Source of the DNA: Saccharopolyspora hirsuta
GTDB taxonomy: Bacteria > Actinomycetota > Actinomycetes > Mycobacteriales > Pseudonocardiaceae
Assembly (NCBI RefSeq): GCF_008630535.1
Contig: NZ_VWPH01000009.1
Coordinates: 186,001 to 250,000 of the forward strand
Reading direction: 5' to 3'
DNA length: 64,000 nucleotides
Below are positions 8,750-18,141 of the stretch, piece after piece; the stretch's first letter is position 1, and each line of letters begins with the position of its first letter. Below the pieces are notes generated by a model, which was not told the origin of the DNA, made no database searches, and was given only the letters and a program-made list of their open reading frames with translations. Position numbers and translations under genes: made by a program.

Positions 8750-10327
8750 ATGGTCGGCGACGGTGATATCGGCTCAATCAGTCCCGGACGCGAGGAGTTC
8801 CGCGCCCTGGCCGCGGATCGCCGGGTGATCCCGGTGGTGCGGCGGCTGCTCGCGGACGACGAGACCCCGCTCGGGGTGTACCGCAAGCTCGCCGGGGACC
8901 GCCCCGGGACGTTCCTGTTCGAATCCGCGGAGAACGGGCGCTCCTGGTCGCGATGGTCCTTCGTCGGTGCCCGCAGCGCCGCCGCGCTGACCGTCCGCGA
9001 CGGCCAGGCGCACTGGACGGGCACCCCGCCCGTCGGCCTGCCCGAGGGCGGTGACCCGCTGCAGGCGCTGCGCGAGACGGTCCGCCTGCTGCAGACCGAC
9101 CCGCTGCCGGGGCTGCCGCCGCTGACCGGCGGCATGGTCGGCTACCTCGGCTACGACGCGGTGCGCAGGCTGGAGCGGCTGCCCGAGCTCACCGAGGACG
9201 ACCTGCAGATCCCCGAGCTGGTCATGCTGCTGGCCACCGATCTCGCCGCGCTGGACCACCACGAGGGCACCATCACCCTGATCGCCAACGCGGTGAACTG
9301 GGACGACAGCCCGGAGCGGGTGGACGCGGCCTACGACGACGCGGTGCGCCGCCTGGACGAGATGACCGAGCAGCTGTGCACGCCGTCGGCGCCCACGGTG
9401 GCCGCCTTCTCCCGGCCCGCCCCGCAGTTCGTCCGCCGCCGCCAGCCCGAGGAGCACCACGCGGCGGTGGAGAAGGCGAAGGAGGCGATCCGCGCGGGCG
9501 AGGCGTTCCAGGTGGTGGTCTCCCAGCGCTTCGAGATGGCCACCACCGCCGACGCGCTGGACATCTACCGCGTCCTGCGCACCACCAACCCCAGCCCGTA
9601 CATGTACCTGCTGCGGCTGGAGGCGCCGGACGGCGGCACCCCGTTCGACATCGTCGGCTCCAGCCCGGAGTCGCTGGTGACGGTGCGCGACGGCCAGGCC
9701 ACCACGCACCCGATCGCCGGGACCCGCTGGCGCGGCGCCGACGAGGACGAGGACTCGCTGCTGGAGAAGGAGCTGCTCAACGACGACAAGGAGCGCGCCG
9801 AGCACCTGATGCTCGTCGACCTCGGCCGCAACGACCTGGGCCGGGTCTGCAAGCCGGGTTCGGTGCACGTCGTCGACTTCTTCCGCATCGAGCGCTACAG
9901 CCACGTCATGCACATCGTGTCGACCGTGACCGGGCAGCTCGCCGAGGACAAGACGGCTTTCGACGCGATCGCGGCCTGCTTCCCGGCGGGCACCCTGTCC
10001 GGTGCGCCCAAGCCGCGCGCGCTGGAGCTGATCGAGGAGCTGGAGCCGACGCGCCGCGCCCAGTACGGCGGGGTGGTCGGCTACCTGGACTTCGCCGGGG
10101 ACGCCGACACCGCGATCGCGATCCGCACCGCGCTGGTCCGCGACGGCACGGCGTACGTGCAGGCCGGTGGCGGGATCGTGGCCGACTCGGACCCGGTTGC
10201 GGAGGACCAGGAGTGCCTGAACAAGGCGCGCGCGGTGCTGAACGCGGTCGCGACGGCGGAGACGCTGTCCCGGCCGCGCGGCGAGCAGGTGACGGAGGAG
10301 CGGGTTGACCACCGAGCCGGGATCTGA
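8750..10327 (+). CDS. trpE: anthranilate synthase component I
   Basis: 525 residues from the ATG at 8750. FLFESAENG near 65-73 corresponds to the LLES tryptophan-feedback motif. The chorismate-binding domain has [30 protein letters not shown] and [12 protein letters not shown]. It converts chorismate plus ammonia to anthranilate; the glutaminase partner (trpG) is not in the window. No leader peptide with consecutive Trp codons precedes it, unlike the classic Streptomyces trpE attenuator. The downstream membrane gene overlaps its end by 23 bp. Confidence 0.95.
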   Translation: MVGDGDIGSISPGREEFRALAADRRVIPVVRRLLADDETPLGVYRKLAGDRPGTFLFESAENGRSWSRWSFVGARSAAALTVRDGQAHWTGTPPVGLPEGGDPLQALRETVRLLQTDPLPGLPPLTGGMVGYLGYDAVRRLERLPELTEDDLQIPELVMLLATDLAALDHHEGTITLIANAVNWDDSPERVDAAYDDAVRRLDEMTEQLCTPSAPTVAAFSRPAPQFVRRRQPEEHHAAVEKAKEAIRAGEAFQVVVSQRFEMATTADALDIYRVLRTTNPSPYMYLLRLEAPDGGTPFDIVGSSPESLVTVRDGQATTHPIAGTRWRGADEDEDSLLEKELLNDDKERAEHLMLVDLGRNDLGRVCKPGSVHVVDFFRIERYSHVMHIVSTVTGQLAEDKTAFDAIAACFPAGTLSGAPKPRALELIEELEPTRRAQYGGVVGYLDFAGDADTAIAIRTALVRDGTAYVQAGGGIVADSDPVAEDQECLNKARAVLNAVATAETLSRPRGEQVTEERVDHRAGI

Positions 10328-10910
10328 ACCGAGCCGGTCCAGAGGGCTGTTGTGGCTGGTCGTGCTGCTGGCGCTGGCCGCGGCCGGGGTCCTGTGGGGC
10401 GCCAGCGCGCTGGTCTGGGCCGAGCAGCTGTTCCGCGGTTCGTTCGGCAACGAGGTCCTCGTCGGGCTGACGGGCGCGGACCTGCGCCCGGAGCTCGTGC
10501 CGATGGCGCTGGCATCGCTGGCCGCCGTGGCCGCGGTGCTGGCCACCGGCGGCTGGCTGCGGCGGCTGGTGGGCCTGCTGGTGGTCGTCGCGGGCGCCGC
10601 GCTGGCCTGGCGCGGCGTGCAGGCGTTCACCGGCGGCCTGACGGTGACGAGCGCGCCGGACGCGCCGCCGGGCAGCACCCCGGTCGGCGAGGTCGCCGCA
10701 CAGCCGTACGGGCCGCTGCTGGTGCTGGTCGCCGCGGTGCTGCTGGTGCTGGCCGGGGCGCTGGTGCTGCTGCGAGCCGGGCGGATGCCCGCGATGGGCG
10801 CGAAGTATTCGGCACCCGGGACGGCGAAGCGGAAATCCCACGATCCGGACCGGCAGATGTGGCAGGACCTGGATGCCGGTCGCGATCCGACCGACGATCA
10901 GGATCGCTGA
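10305..10910 (+). CDS. Trp-biosynthesis-associated membrane protein (TIGR02234 family)
   Basis: 201 residues from a TTG start with a strong GGAGGAG at 10294-10300, overlapping trpE by 23 bp. Four hydrophobic segments (about 13-35, 65-82, 84-102 and 135-158) and a charged C-terminal tail match the actinobacterial TIGR02234 membrane family, which is fixed between trpE and trpC in many genera. Its role is unknown; transport or sensing linked to tryptophan has been supposed from position only. A GTG or ATG start is not available in this frame near the ribosome site, which supports the TTG. Confidence 0.85.
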   Translation: MTTEPGSEPSRSRGLLWLVVLLALAAAGVLWGASALVWAEQLFRGSFGNEVLVGLTGADLRPELVPMALASLAAVAAVLATGGWLRRLVGLLVVVAGAALAWRGVQAFTGGLTVTSAPDAPPGSTPVGEVAAQPYGPLLVLVAAVLLVLAGALVLLRAGRMPAMGAKYSAPGTAKRKSHDPDRQMWQDLDAGRDPTDDQDR

Positions 10911-11067
10911 ATTTACTTCAAGTTTCCCCGCGAGGCCGGAAAACCCAGTTCGGCACGGTTCCGAACGGTCGCACCGCCTGCGCGCAAGGGTCGAAGGTCC
11001 TTGCTGCGCTGGGACGTTCCGGACACCCCTTGGTGGGCCGGACCCCGGGTGAGGTTTAGCATCGGCC

Positions 11068-11193
11068 ATGCGACGGCACGGCGGGAAGGGGAGTGTCGTG
11101 ATCGAGCGCAATGAGTTCATCTGCGCATCCAACTCGTGGATCGAGGACTTGCGGGTGGCTGTTCGGGGCAGGGCCGGCGAGGTGTTCGCGTGA
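11068..11193 (+). CDS. short ORF translationally coupled to trpC
   Basis: 41 codons from the ATG at 11068, or 31 from the GTG at 11098 that follows a purine-rich AAGGGGAG. Its TGA overlaps the trpC GTG by four bases (GTGA). The product reads [20 protein letters not shown] and then [11 protein letters not shown] from the GTG. It contains a single Trp and no Trp run, so it is not an obvious attenuator peptide. Coupling might set trpC expression. I do not recognise a family; conservation in relatives would decide whether it is real. Confidence 0.4.
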   Translation: MRRHGGKGSVVIERNEFICASNSWIEDLRVAVRGRAGEVFA

Positions 11194-12002
11194 CCGTTCT
11201 GGAATCCATCATCGAAGGCGTTCGCGAAGATCTGGCAGTTCGCGAATCCGCGATTCCGTTCGACGAGATCAAGCAGCTGTCCGCGGCGGCGCCGCCGCCG
11301 CACGACGTGCTCGCCGCCTTGCGGGCCCCCGGCGTGGGTGTCATCGCGGAGGTCAAGCGGCGCAGCCCGTCCAAGGGCGAGCTGGCCGAGATCGGCGAAC
11401 CGGCCGAGCTGGCCGCCGACTACGCCGACGCCGGGGCGCGGGTGATCAGCGTCCTCACCGAGGGCCGCCGGTTCGGCGGATCGCTGGCCGACTTCGACGC
11501 GGTGCGCGCCCGGGTCACCGGCACCCCGCTGCTGCGCAAGGACTTCATCGTCAGCCCGTACCAGGTGCACGAGGCCCGCGCGCACGGCGCGGACATGGTG
11601 CTGCTGATCGTCTCGGCGCTGGAGCAGAACGCGCTGGAAGCGCTGCTGGACCGGGTCGAGTCGCTGGGCATGACCGCGCTGGTCGAGGTGCACACCGCCG
11701 AGGAGGCCGACCGCGCGCTCGAGGCAGGGGCGAAAGTGATTGGCATCAACGCCCGCAACCTGCATACGCTCGAGGTCGACCGCGACGTGTTCGGCCGGAT
11801 CGCGCCGGGACTGCCGCAGGACGTCCTCAAGATCGCCGAGTCCGGGGTTCGCGGACCCAGCGACCTGATGGCCTACGCGGGGTCGGGCGCGGACGCGGTG
11901 CTGGTGGGCGAAGGCCTGGTGACCAGCGACAATCCCAAGACGGCCGTCACCCAGCTGGTGACCGCCGGGTCGCACCCCGCATGTCCGCGGCCGAGCCGGT
12001 GA
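11190..12002 (+). CDS. trpC: indole-3-glycerol phosphate synthase
   Basis: 270 residues from a [16 protein letters not shown] (catalytic Lys and Glu region), [35 protein letters not shown] and IAESGV are the conserved TrpC barrel motifs. It closes the indole ring from CdRP. As in other actinobacteria it is not fused to TrpF; PriA at 3228 supplies that step. A strong AGGAGG at the end of the 40-bp gap leads into trpB. Confidence 0.95.
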   Translation: MTVLESIIEGVREDLAVRESAIPFDEIKQLSAAAPPPHDVLAALRAPGVGVIAEVKRRSPSKGELAEIGEPAELAADYADAGARVISVLTEGRRFGGSLADFDAVRARVTGTPLLRKDFIVSPYQVHEARAHGADMVLLIVSALEQNALEALLDRVESLGMTALVEVHTAEEADRALEAGAKVIGINARNLHTLEVDRDVFGRIAPGLPQDVLKIAESGVRGPSDLMAYAGSGADAVLVGEGLVTSDNPKTAVTQLVTAGSHPACPRPSR

Positions 12003-12042
12003 TCGGGCGGCGCGGGGTCGGCGGAGCACAGGAGGTAGGGCA

Positions 12043-13311
12043 ATGACCGTGGGGGCGGACACCGCGCGCGCACACCGGCAGGGCAAGGCCGTGCCGGAGG
12101 GGCACGACCCGGACGAGCGCGGCCACTTCGGGGAGTACGGCGGCCGGTTCATGCCGGAGGCGCTGATCGCGGCGCAGGACGAGCTCGCCGCCGAGTACGC
12201 CAAGGCGCAGCGCGACCCCCAGTACCTCGCCGAGCTCGACGACCTGCTGCGCAACTACGCGGGGCGCCCGTCGCTGCTGACCGAGGCCAAGCGGTTCGCC
12301 GAGCACGCGGGCGGCGCGCGGATCCTGCTCAAGCGGGAGGACCTCAACCACACCGGCTCGCACAAGATCAACAACGTGCTGGGCCAGGCGCTGCTGGTCA
12401 AGCGGATGGGCAAGCGCCGGGTCATCGCCGAGACCGGCGCCGGGCAGCACGGCGTGGCCACCGCCACCGCCTGCGCCCTGCTCGGCCTCGAGTGCGTGAT
12501 CTACATGGGCAAGGTCGACACCGAGCGGCAGGCCCTCAACGTGGCGCGGATGCGGCTGCTGGGCGCGGAGGTCATCCCGGTCAGCACCGGCTCGGCGACC
12601 CTCAAGGACGCCATCAACGAGGCGCTGCGGGACTGGGTCGCCAACGTCGACCACACCCACTACCTGCTGGGCACCGCCGCGGGCGCGCACCCGTTCCCGA
12701 TGATGGTCCGCAACTTCCACCGGGTCATCGGCGACGAGGCCCGCGAGCAGGTGCTGGAGATGACCGGTCGGCTGCCCGACGCGGTCGCGGCCTGCGTCGG
12801 CGGCGGCTCCAACGCCATCGGCATCTTCCACGGCTTCATCGACGACCCGGACGTGCGGCTGGTCGGGTTCGAACCGGCCGGGCACGGCATCGAGTCCGGC
12901 GAGCACGGCGCGACCCTCTGCGAGGGCACCCCCGGCACGCTGCACGGCGCCCGCTCCTACCTGCTGCAGGACGACGACGGGCAGGTCGTCGAGGCGTACT
13001 CGATCTCGGCCGGGCTGGACTACCCGGGCGTCGGTCCGGAGCACTCGTACCTGAAGGACGTCGGCCGCGCCGAGTACCGGCCGGTGACCGATGACGAGGC
13101 CATGCAGGCGTTCAAGCTGCTGTCGCGGACCGAGGGCATCATCCCGGCCATCGAGTCCGCGCACGCGCTGGCCGGGGCGCTGGAGCTCGGCAAGGAGCTC
13201 GGCCCGGAGGCGATCATCGTGGTCAGCCTCTCCGGCCGGGGTGACAAGGACATGGACACGGCGGCGAAGTACTTCGGGCTCGTCGACGAGGCTCAGGAGG
13301 GTGCGCGGTGA
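12043..13311 (+). CDS. trpB: tryptophan synthase beta chain
   Basis: 422 residues. The PLP lysine is Lys108 in [23 protein letters not shown] (catalytic Glu), the [10 protein letters not shown] phosphate loop and SGRGDKD follow. It condenses indole, channelled from TrpA, with serine. The length is normal for TrpB1 with a short actinobacterial N-terminal extension. The ribosome site is AGGAGGT with 7-bp spacing. The stop overlaps the trpA GTG (GTGA). Confidence 0.96.
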   Translation: MTVGADTARAHRQGKAVPEGHDPDERGHFGEYGGRFMPEALIAAQDELAAEYAKAQRDPQYLAELDDLLRNYAGRPSLLTEAKRFAEHAGGARILLKREDLNHTGSHKINNVLGQALLVKRMGKRRVIAETGAGQHGVATATACALLGLECVIYMGKVDTERQALNVARMRLLGAEVIPVSTGSATLKDAINEALRDWVANVDHTHYLLGTAAGAHPFPMMVRNFHRVIGDEAREQVLEMTGRLPDAVAACVGGGSNAIGIFHGFIDDPDVRLVGFEPAGHGIESGEHGATLCEGTPGTLHGARSYLLQDDDGQVVEAYSISAGLDYPGVGPEHSYLKDVGRAEYRPVTDDEAMQAFKLLSRTEGIIPAIESAHALAGALELGKELGPEAIIVVSLSGRGDKDMDTAAKYFGLVDEAQEGAR

Positions 13312-14102
13312 GCCTGCGCGAGGTTTTCCAGGCCTGCCGGGAGGAGCAGCGCGCCGCGCTGATCGGGTACCTGCCCGCCGGGTTCCCGACGGTGGCGGAG
13401 TCCAAGGAGCTGTTCCGGGCGATGCTGACCGGCGCCGACGGCTCGGCCGGGTGCGACGTCGTCGAGGTCGGCATCCCGTTCTCCGACCCGGTGATGGACG
13501 GCCCCACCATCCAGGCGGCCAGCGACAAGGCGCTGCGCGCGGGCTTCCGGCTCCGCGACGTCTTCGACGTGGTCTCCTCGATCGCCGAGGCCGGTGGGAA
13601 CGCCGTGGTGATGACCTACTGGAACCCGGTGCACCACTACGGCCCGAACGCCTTCGCCCGCGACCTCAAGGCCGCCGGCGGGCTCGGCGTGATCACCCCG
13701 GACCTGATCCCGGACGAGGGCGAGGACTGGATCGCCGCCACCGACGAGCACGGGCTGGACCGGATCTTCCTGGTCGCCCCGTCCTCCACGGAGGAGCGGC
13801 TGGCCCTGACCTCGAAGGCGACCAGCGGGTTCATCTACGCGACGTCGGTGATGGGCGTGACCGGCGCCCGCGAGAGCGTCGGCTCCGCGGCGGCGGGCCT
13901 GGTCCAGCGCACCCGCGCGCACACGGACCTGCCGATCGGCGTGGGCCTCGGCGTGCGCTCCGGCGAGCAGGCGGCCGAGGTCGCCTCCTTCGCGGACGGC
14001 GTCATCGTCGGCTCGGCCTTCGTGACCGCCGCGGAGCAGAACGGCGTCGCCGGGGTCCGAGAGCTCACCGAAGAACTGGCCCGGGGCGTCCGCAGCCGCT
14101 GA
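13308..14102 (+). CDS. trpA: tryptophan synthase alpha chain
   Basis: 264 residues from a GTG overlapping trpB. Catalytic Glu53 in [11 protein letters not shown], Asp near 64 in VMDGPTIQ and the phosphate loop GLGVRSGEQ are present. It cleaves indole-3-glycerol phosphate and passes indole to TrpB. It is the last trp gene; trpD and trpG are not in this window. A 313-bp gap with repeat R6 and a G/C hairpin follows. Confidence 0.96.
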   Translation: MSLREVFQACREEQRAALIGYLPAGFPTVAESKELFRAMLTGADGSAGCDVVEVGIPFSDPVMDGPTIQAASDKALRAGFRLRDVFDVVSSIAEAGGNAVVMTYWNPVHHYGPNAFARDLKAAGGLGVITPDLIPDEGEDWIAATDEHGLDRIFLVAPSSTEERLALTSKATSGFIYATSVMGVTGARESVGSAAAGLVQRTRAHTDLPIGVGLGVRSGEQAAEVASFADGVIVGSAFVTAAEQNGVAGVRELTEELARGVRSR

Positions 14103-14124
14103 AGCTGAAGTTCCGCCGTCCGAC

Positions 14125-14263
14125 CGCGATCTCCACCGAGGTTCTGGCGGTGCGGCTGGCGGAACCTCGGCGCCCGTCCGCACCGCAGGTACCAGGCCTC
14201 GCGCGTGCCGACGGGACACGCAATTTCCATTGAAATCGGACGTCCGATTTCAATGGAAATCGC
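14125..14263 (-). repeat. deletion derivative R6 of the structured repeat
   Basis: On the minus strand an A-type hairpin (14263-14220) is followed, after a short variable stretch, by sequence matching only the 3' end of the full element (GGGCGCCGAGGTTCCGCC, then a CCGCACCGCC block and a GAGGT/ACCTC-type end). H2, S1 5' arm and H4 are missing. The A hairpin here is a perfect 38-nt palindrome centred on GGACGTCC. It lies between trpA and lgt. Confidence 0.7.
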
Positions 14264-14350
14264 GCGTGACCCGGCCCCGGAGCCATCCCCGGTTCGGCTG
14301 AACGGGTGATGGCGGTGCGCTGTTCGCCGAGGCGCAACGCGGTGAACGGA

Positions 14351-14375
14351 CCCCCGCCCGGAACCCGAGCGGGGG
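14351..14375 (+). terminator. G/C-rich hairpin between trpA and lgt
   Basis: CCCCCGC (14351-14357) and GCGGGGG (14369-14375) pair with an 11-nt loop. It could terminate the trp operon about 250 bp after trpA, upstream of the lgt promoter. Confidence 0.45.
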
Positions 14376-14415
14376 CCGCGCGCCCCGTGCTGGGGCGACC
14401 GATACCGTTAGCGCT

Positions 14416-15462
14416 GTGAGTGCCCCGGTTGCCGCCACGGCGAATTCGTTCTTGGCCAACATCCCGAGCCCGCCGCAAGGTGTGTGGTACATCGGCCCGG
14501 TCCCCCTGCGCGCCTACGCGCTGTGCATCATCGCGGGCATCATCGCCGCGGTCTGGATCGGCAGCCGACGCTGGGTCGCGCGCGGTGGCACCGAAGGCAC
14601 GGTCATCGACATCGCGGTGTTCGCGGTGCCGTTCGGCCTGGTCGGCGGTCGGCTCTACCACGTGGCCACGGACTGGCACAAGTACTTCGGCCCGGACCGG
14701 AACCCGCTGGACGCGCTCAAGATCTGGGAAGGCGGCCTGGGCATCTGGGGCGCCGTCGCCCTCGGCGCGGTGGGCGCCTGGATCGGCTGCCGCCGACGCG
14801 GCGTCCCGCTGGCCGCGTTCGCCGACGCCGTCGCGCCCGGCATCATCCTGGCTCAGGCCATCGGCCGCCTGGGCAACTGGTTCAACCAGGAGCTCTACGG
14901 CGCGGAGACGACCGTGCCGTGGGGCCTGGAGATCTACCGGCGCGTCGACCCGGCCACCGGCCTCAACGACCCGATCGGCGGGGTCGCGGTCGACTCCACG
15001 CCGATGTTCGTCGTGCACCCGACGTTCCTCTACGAGCTGCTGTGGAACCTGCTGGTCTTCGCGCTGGTCCTCTGGGCGGACCGCAAGTTCCGGATGGGGC
15101 ACGGCCGGGTGTTCGCGCTCTACGTCGCGGGCTACACCCTCGGCCGGTTGTGGATCGAGATGATGCGCACCGACGACGCCACCCTCCTCTTCGGCATCCG
15201 CATCAACATCTTCACCTCGCTGATCGTCTTCGCGGGCGCGGTGCTGTACCTGGTGATCGTCCGGGGCGGCCGCGAGGACCCCGAGCAGCTGAAGGGCAAG
15301 CCGATGCCGGGCGAAGCCCCGGCGGAGCCGAAGGCGAAGGCGGACGTGGAGGAGCCGAAGAAGCCGGAGGCGGATGAGGCCGAGCCGGAGGCGACCGAGG
15401 CGAAAGCCGAGGACGCCGGAGGCGACAGCGGCTCGCAGGCGCGGAGCGCCGAGAAGGACTGA
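14416..15462 (+). CDS. lgt: prolipoprotein diacylglyceryl transferase
   Basis: 348 residues from a GTG. Multiple membrane spans carry the Lgt signature [13 protein letters not shown] (about 154-166) and [12 protein letters not shown]. It transfers diacylglycerol from phosphatidylglycerol to the lipobox cysteine of preprolipoproteins, two of which (BtuF and the alkylsulfatase) are encoded in this window. The acidic Glu/Ala/Lys-rich tail of about 55 residues is typical of actinobacterial Lgt and probably disordered in the cytosol. Its placement just after trp genes is common in actinomycetes. It ends 2 bp from the convergent IclR gene. Confidence 0.95.
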   Translation: MSAPVAATANSFLANIPSPPQGVWYIGPVPLRAYALCIIAGIIAAVWIGSRRWVARGGTEGTVIDIAVFAVPFGLVGGRLYHVATDWHKYFGPDRNPLDALKIWEGGLGIWGAVALGAVGAWIGCRRRGVPLAAFADAVAPGIILAQAIGRLGNWFNQELYGAETTVPWGLEIYRRVDPATGLNDPIGGVAVDSTPMFVVHPTFLYELLWNLLVFALVLWADRKFRMGHGRVFALYVAGYTLGRLWIEMMRTDDATLLFGIRINIFTSLIVFAGAVLYLVIVRGGREDPEQLKGKPMPGEAPAEPKAKADVEEPKKPEADEAEPEATEAKAEDAGGDSGSQARSAEKD

Positions 15463-15464
15463 CG

Positions 15465-16271
15465 CTACGCGGCGCCGAGCGCGTGGGAGAGCCGCGCAGC
15501 GGCGTCGACCACCGCGGCCGCGGCGCGGTCGAGGTCGTCCGGCGGTAGCCGGAAGACCGGGGCGGAGACGTTGAGCGCGGCGACGGTCGCGCCGCGGAAG
15601 TCGCGGACCGGGGCCGCGACGGCGACCAGGCCCGGTTCGGACTCCTCGGCGGCGACGCTGTAGCCCGCGTTCTGCTCGGCGTGCAGGCGGGCCCGGATCT
15701 CGTCCGGGGTTCGGGGTGCTCGTTCGGTGCCGGGCAGCCTTTCCGGTTGGGCGTTCAGGATCGCGTCGACCTCGTCGGCGGGGCGGCCGCACAGCAGGGC
15801 TCTGCCGCTGGCCGTGCAGTTGAGCGGGGAGAGCCTGCCGATCCACTCGTTGGCCTGGAGCGCTCGTCCCGGGCGTTCGGCCAGCACCGTCACGGCGGCG
15901 TTGCCGCTGAGCACCGTCAAGTACGCCGCTTCACCCGTGGTGCGCATGAGGTCGCGGACCACGGGTGAAGCCTGTTGCAGCAGGCGGCTCTCGCTGGCTG
16001 CTCCGGCGAGCGCGAACAGCTGCCAGCCCAGCCGGTACTCCAGCGTTTCCGGGTCGCGTTCGACGAAGCCGCCTTCGGCCAGCACCTTCAGCGTGCGCGA
16101 GACCTGCGTCTTCTCCTTGCCCAGCGCTTCGGCGACCGACTGCACCCGCAGCGGTCCGGATCCGAGCGCGCGCAGCACGTCCAAAGCTCGCTGGACGCTG
16201 CTCAAGCCATCGGTGGTCACCGCACCATTCTCAATCAGGCCGTGCGTATGGAGCAACTTCAGTTGTTTCAT
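15465..16271 (-). CDS. IclR-family transcriptional regulator
   Basis: 268 residues from the ATG at 16271; a GTG at 16220 (starting at TTDGLSSVQRALDV) gives 251 and more promoter space. There is an N-terminal winged helix (SSVQRALDVLRALG, then LGKEKTQVSRTLKVLAEGG) and the IclR effector domain (ARLHAEQNAGYSVAAEES near the end). It diverges from asnB with at most 79 bp between starts, so control of asparagine synthetase is the obvious guess. The ligand is unknown. Confidence 0.87.
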   Translation of the reverse strand: MKQLKLLHTHGLIENGAVTTDGLSSVQRALDVLRALGSGPLRVQSVAEALGKEKTQVSRTLKVLAEGGFVERDPETLEYRLGWQLFALAGAASESRLLQQASPVVRDLMRTTGEAAYLTVLSGNAAVTVLAERPGRALQANEWIGRLSPLNCTASGRALLCGRPADEVDAILNAQPERLPGTERAPRTPDEIRARLHAEQNAGYSVAAEESEPGLVAVAAPVRDFRGATVAALNVSAPVFRLPPDDLDRAAAAVVDAAARLSHALGAA

Positions 16272-16299
16272 GCGCTCGCCGTTCCTACGGTCGAGTTCC

Positions 16300-17793
16300 A
16301 TGTGTGGAATTGCGGCTTTGCACCACCCGACGTCCGTCCCGACCGCCGAGGGGGCGCCGATGCTCGACGCGATCGAGCACCGCGGTCCCGACGGCCGGGA
16401 CCACCGGCAGGTCGGCGGGCACGCGTGGCTCGGGCACGTCCGGCTGTCGATCGTCGACCTCGACGGCGGGCGCCAGCCGCTCGCCGGACCGGGCGGGTGG
16501 TCCCTGGTCTGCAACGGCGAGATCTACAACCACGAGGAACTGCGCGACGAGCTCGGCGAGCAGGACTTCCGCACCGCTTCGGACAGCGAGTCCGCGCTGG
16601 TGCTCCTGGCGCGGTCCGGGCCCGCCGCGCTGGACCGGTTGCGGGGCATGTGGGCGCTGTGCGCGGCAGCGCCGGACGGCCGGTTCGTCGCGGCCCGGGA
16701 CCGGCTCGGCATCAAGCCGCTGTACTGGGCCGAGGTCGGCGGGGTCCGCTACTTCGCCTCCGAGCTGCGCGCCTTCCCGACCGCGGTGCAGGCCGCCGTC
16801 GAGACCTTCCCGCCCGGGTGCTTCTGGACGCCGGGGACCGGTCTCGTCCGGTTCGCCGACCCGGTGCCGGAGGTGCTGCCGGACTGGTCCGGGCTGCCCA
16901 CCGAGATCGCCGAGAAGACGACCCGCGAGGTGCTCATCGACTCCGTCCGGCGGCACCTGATGGCCGACGTCGAGGTGGGGGTGTTCCTCTCCGGCGGCCT
17001 GGACTCCAGCATCGTCGCCGCCATCGCCGCCGAGGAGCGCGCCGCGGTCGGGCAGCGGCTGAAGACCTTCGCGGTCGGCACCGCCGACTCACCGGACCTG
17101 CTGGCCGCCCGCGCCGCCGCGGAGCACCTCGGGACCGAGCACCGCGAAGCGGTCTTCGACGCCGACCGCGCGATCGCCGCGCTCGACGCCGTGGTGGAGT
17201 CCGTCGAGTCCTTCGACGCGAGCCTGATCCGCAGCGCGGTCCCCAACTGGTTCCTCGCCGAGCTGGCCGCCCAGCACGTCAAGGCGGTGCTGACCGGGGA
17301 AGGCGCGGACGAGCTGTTCGCCGGGTACGGCTACTACCACCGCTCGCACGCCGCCGAGCTGCCCGACGAGCTCGCCCGCACCATCGGCGAGCTGCACGGG
17401 CTGAACCTGCAGCGCTGCGACCGAGTCACCATGGCGCACGGTCTGGAAGCCCGCGTGCCGTTCCTGGACGCGGACGTCATCGCGCACGCGATGTCGCTGC
17501 CGGACGAGCTGAAGCAGCTCGAGAACGGTGTGGAGAAGGCCCACCTGCGCCGCGCGTTCACCGGCTGGCTGCCCGACGAACTGCTGTGGCGGCGCAAGTC
17601 CCAGTTCGGCACCGGCAGCGGTGCGCAGGACCTGCTCACCCCGCACTGGGAATCGCGAGTGACCGACGCGGACCTGGCCACCACCGACGCCCCGGTCCGG
17701 ACCAAGGAGGAACTGGCCTACCACCGGACCTTCCGCAACGCCCTGCCGAACGTCCGCCCGGAAGCCGTCCTCACCCGCTTCGCCACCGCCTGA
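16300..17793 (+). CDS. asnB: glutamine-hydrolysing asparagine synthetase (asnB-like)
   Basis: 497 residues beginning MCGIAALHHP, with Cys2 as the Ntn glutaminase nucleophile, which fixes the start. HRGPDGRD, CNGEIYNH and the C-terminal ATP-pyrophosphatase loop SGGLDSS, followed by GEGADELFAGY, identify the class. It is shorter than E. coli AsnB (554), mostly by loss of C-terminal and linker sequence. It makes asparagine from aspartate, glutamine and ATP; a dedicated role in natural-product amidation cannot be excluded. The frame extends upstream but only through the antisense of the IclR gene. Confidence 0.88.
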   Translation: MCGIAALHHPTSVPTAEGAPMLDAIEHRGPDGRDHRQVGGHAWLGHVRLSIVDLDGGRQPLAGPGGWSLVCNGEIYNHEELRDELGEQDFRTASDSESALVLLARSGPAALDRLRGMWALCAAAPDGRFVAARDRLGIKPLYWAEVGGVRYFASELRAFPTAVQAAVETFPPGCFWTPGTGLVRFADPVPEVLPDWSGLPTEIAEKTTREVLIDSVRRHLMADVEVGVFLSGGLDSSIVAAIAAEERAAVGQRLKTFAVGTADSPDLLAARAAAEHLGTEHREAVFDADRAIAALDAVVESVESFDASLIRSAVPNWFLAELAAQHVKAVLTGEGADELFAGYGYYHRSHAAELPDELARTIGELHGLNLQRCDRVTMAHGLEARVPFLDADVIAHAMSLPDELKQLENGVEKAHLRRAFTGWLPDELLWRRKSQFGTGSGAQDLLTPHWESRVTDADLATTDAPVRTKEELAYHRTFRNALPNVRPEAVLTRFATA

Positions 17794-17825
17794 CACCCCT
17801 CCGATCCGACACGACACCCGGGTGC

Positions 17826-18123
17826 GCGATTTCAATGGAAGTCGGACGTCCGATTTCCATTGAACTTGTTCATCCTGCCCGTGGACCGCAGCTGCGACGG
17901 GCGGTCGGCACCGGTCGGCAGGTGTCGCATGCGCCGCAGGCGCATAACCCACGCTGTCAGCTTGCACCGCCGCGGGTTCTCAGCGTTCGCCTGGCGAGGA
18001 CGGCCCTGACGCCGTGTATCGGGTCATACATAAGTCAGGGACCCCGCAGTCCAGGCAGGCGCTGAGGTTCCGCCACTTGCACCGCCACGCAGAACGAGGT
18101 TGGAAAAACCTCAGTGAAATCGC
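17826..18123 (+). repeat. structured intergenic repeat, copy R2 (most complete)
   Basis: 298 bp between convergent asnB and btuD, bounded by imperfect terminal inverted repeats GCGATTTCAATG (17826-17837) and CAGTGAAATCGC (18112-18123). In order: A hairpin (17826-17866), H2 ATGCGCC-GCA-GGCGCAT (17929-17945), stem S1 5' arm CTCAGCG-TT-CGCCTGG (17979-17994), H4 CCCTGAC/GTCAGGG (18004-18040), S1 3' arm (18051-18066) and terminal stem-loop (18096-18112). The S1 arms enclose H4. It is the best reference copy for building a model. Confidence 0.88.
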
Positions 18124-18141
18124 GTCCTCCTCGCGCGGGGC

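Noticed and set aside
8742-8828. Possible Trp-containing leader peptide at the trpE start (MTTWSAT...)
   Set aside because: It has a few scattered Trp codons, overlaps trpE itself, and no attenuator hairpin is visible.
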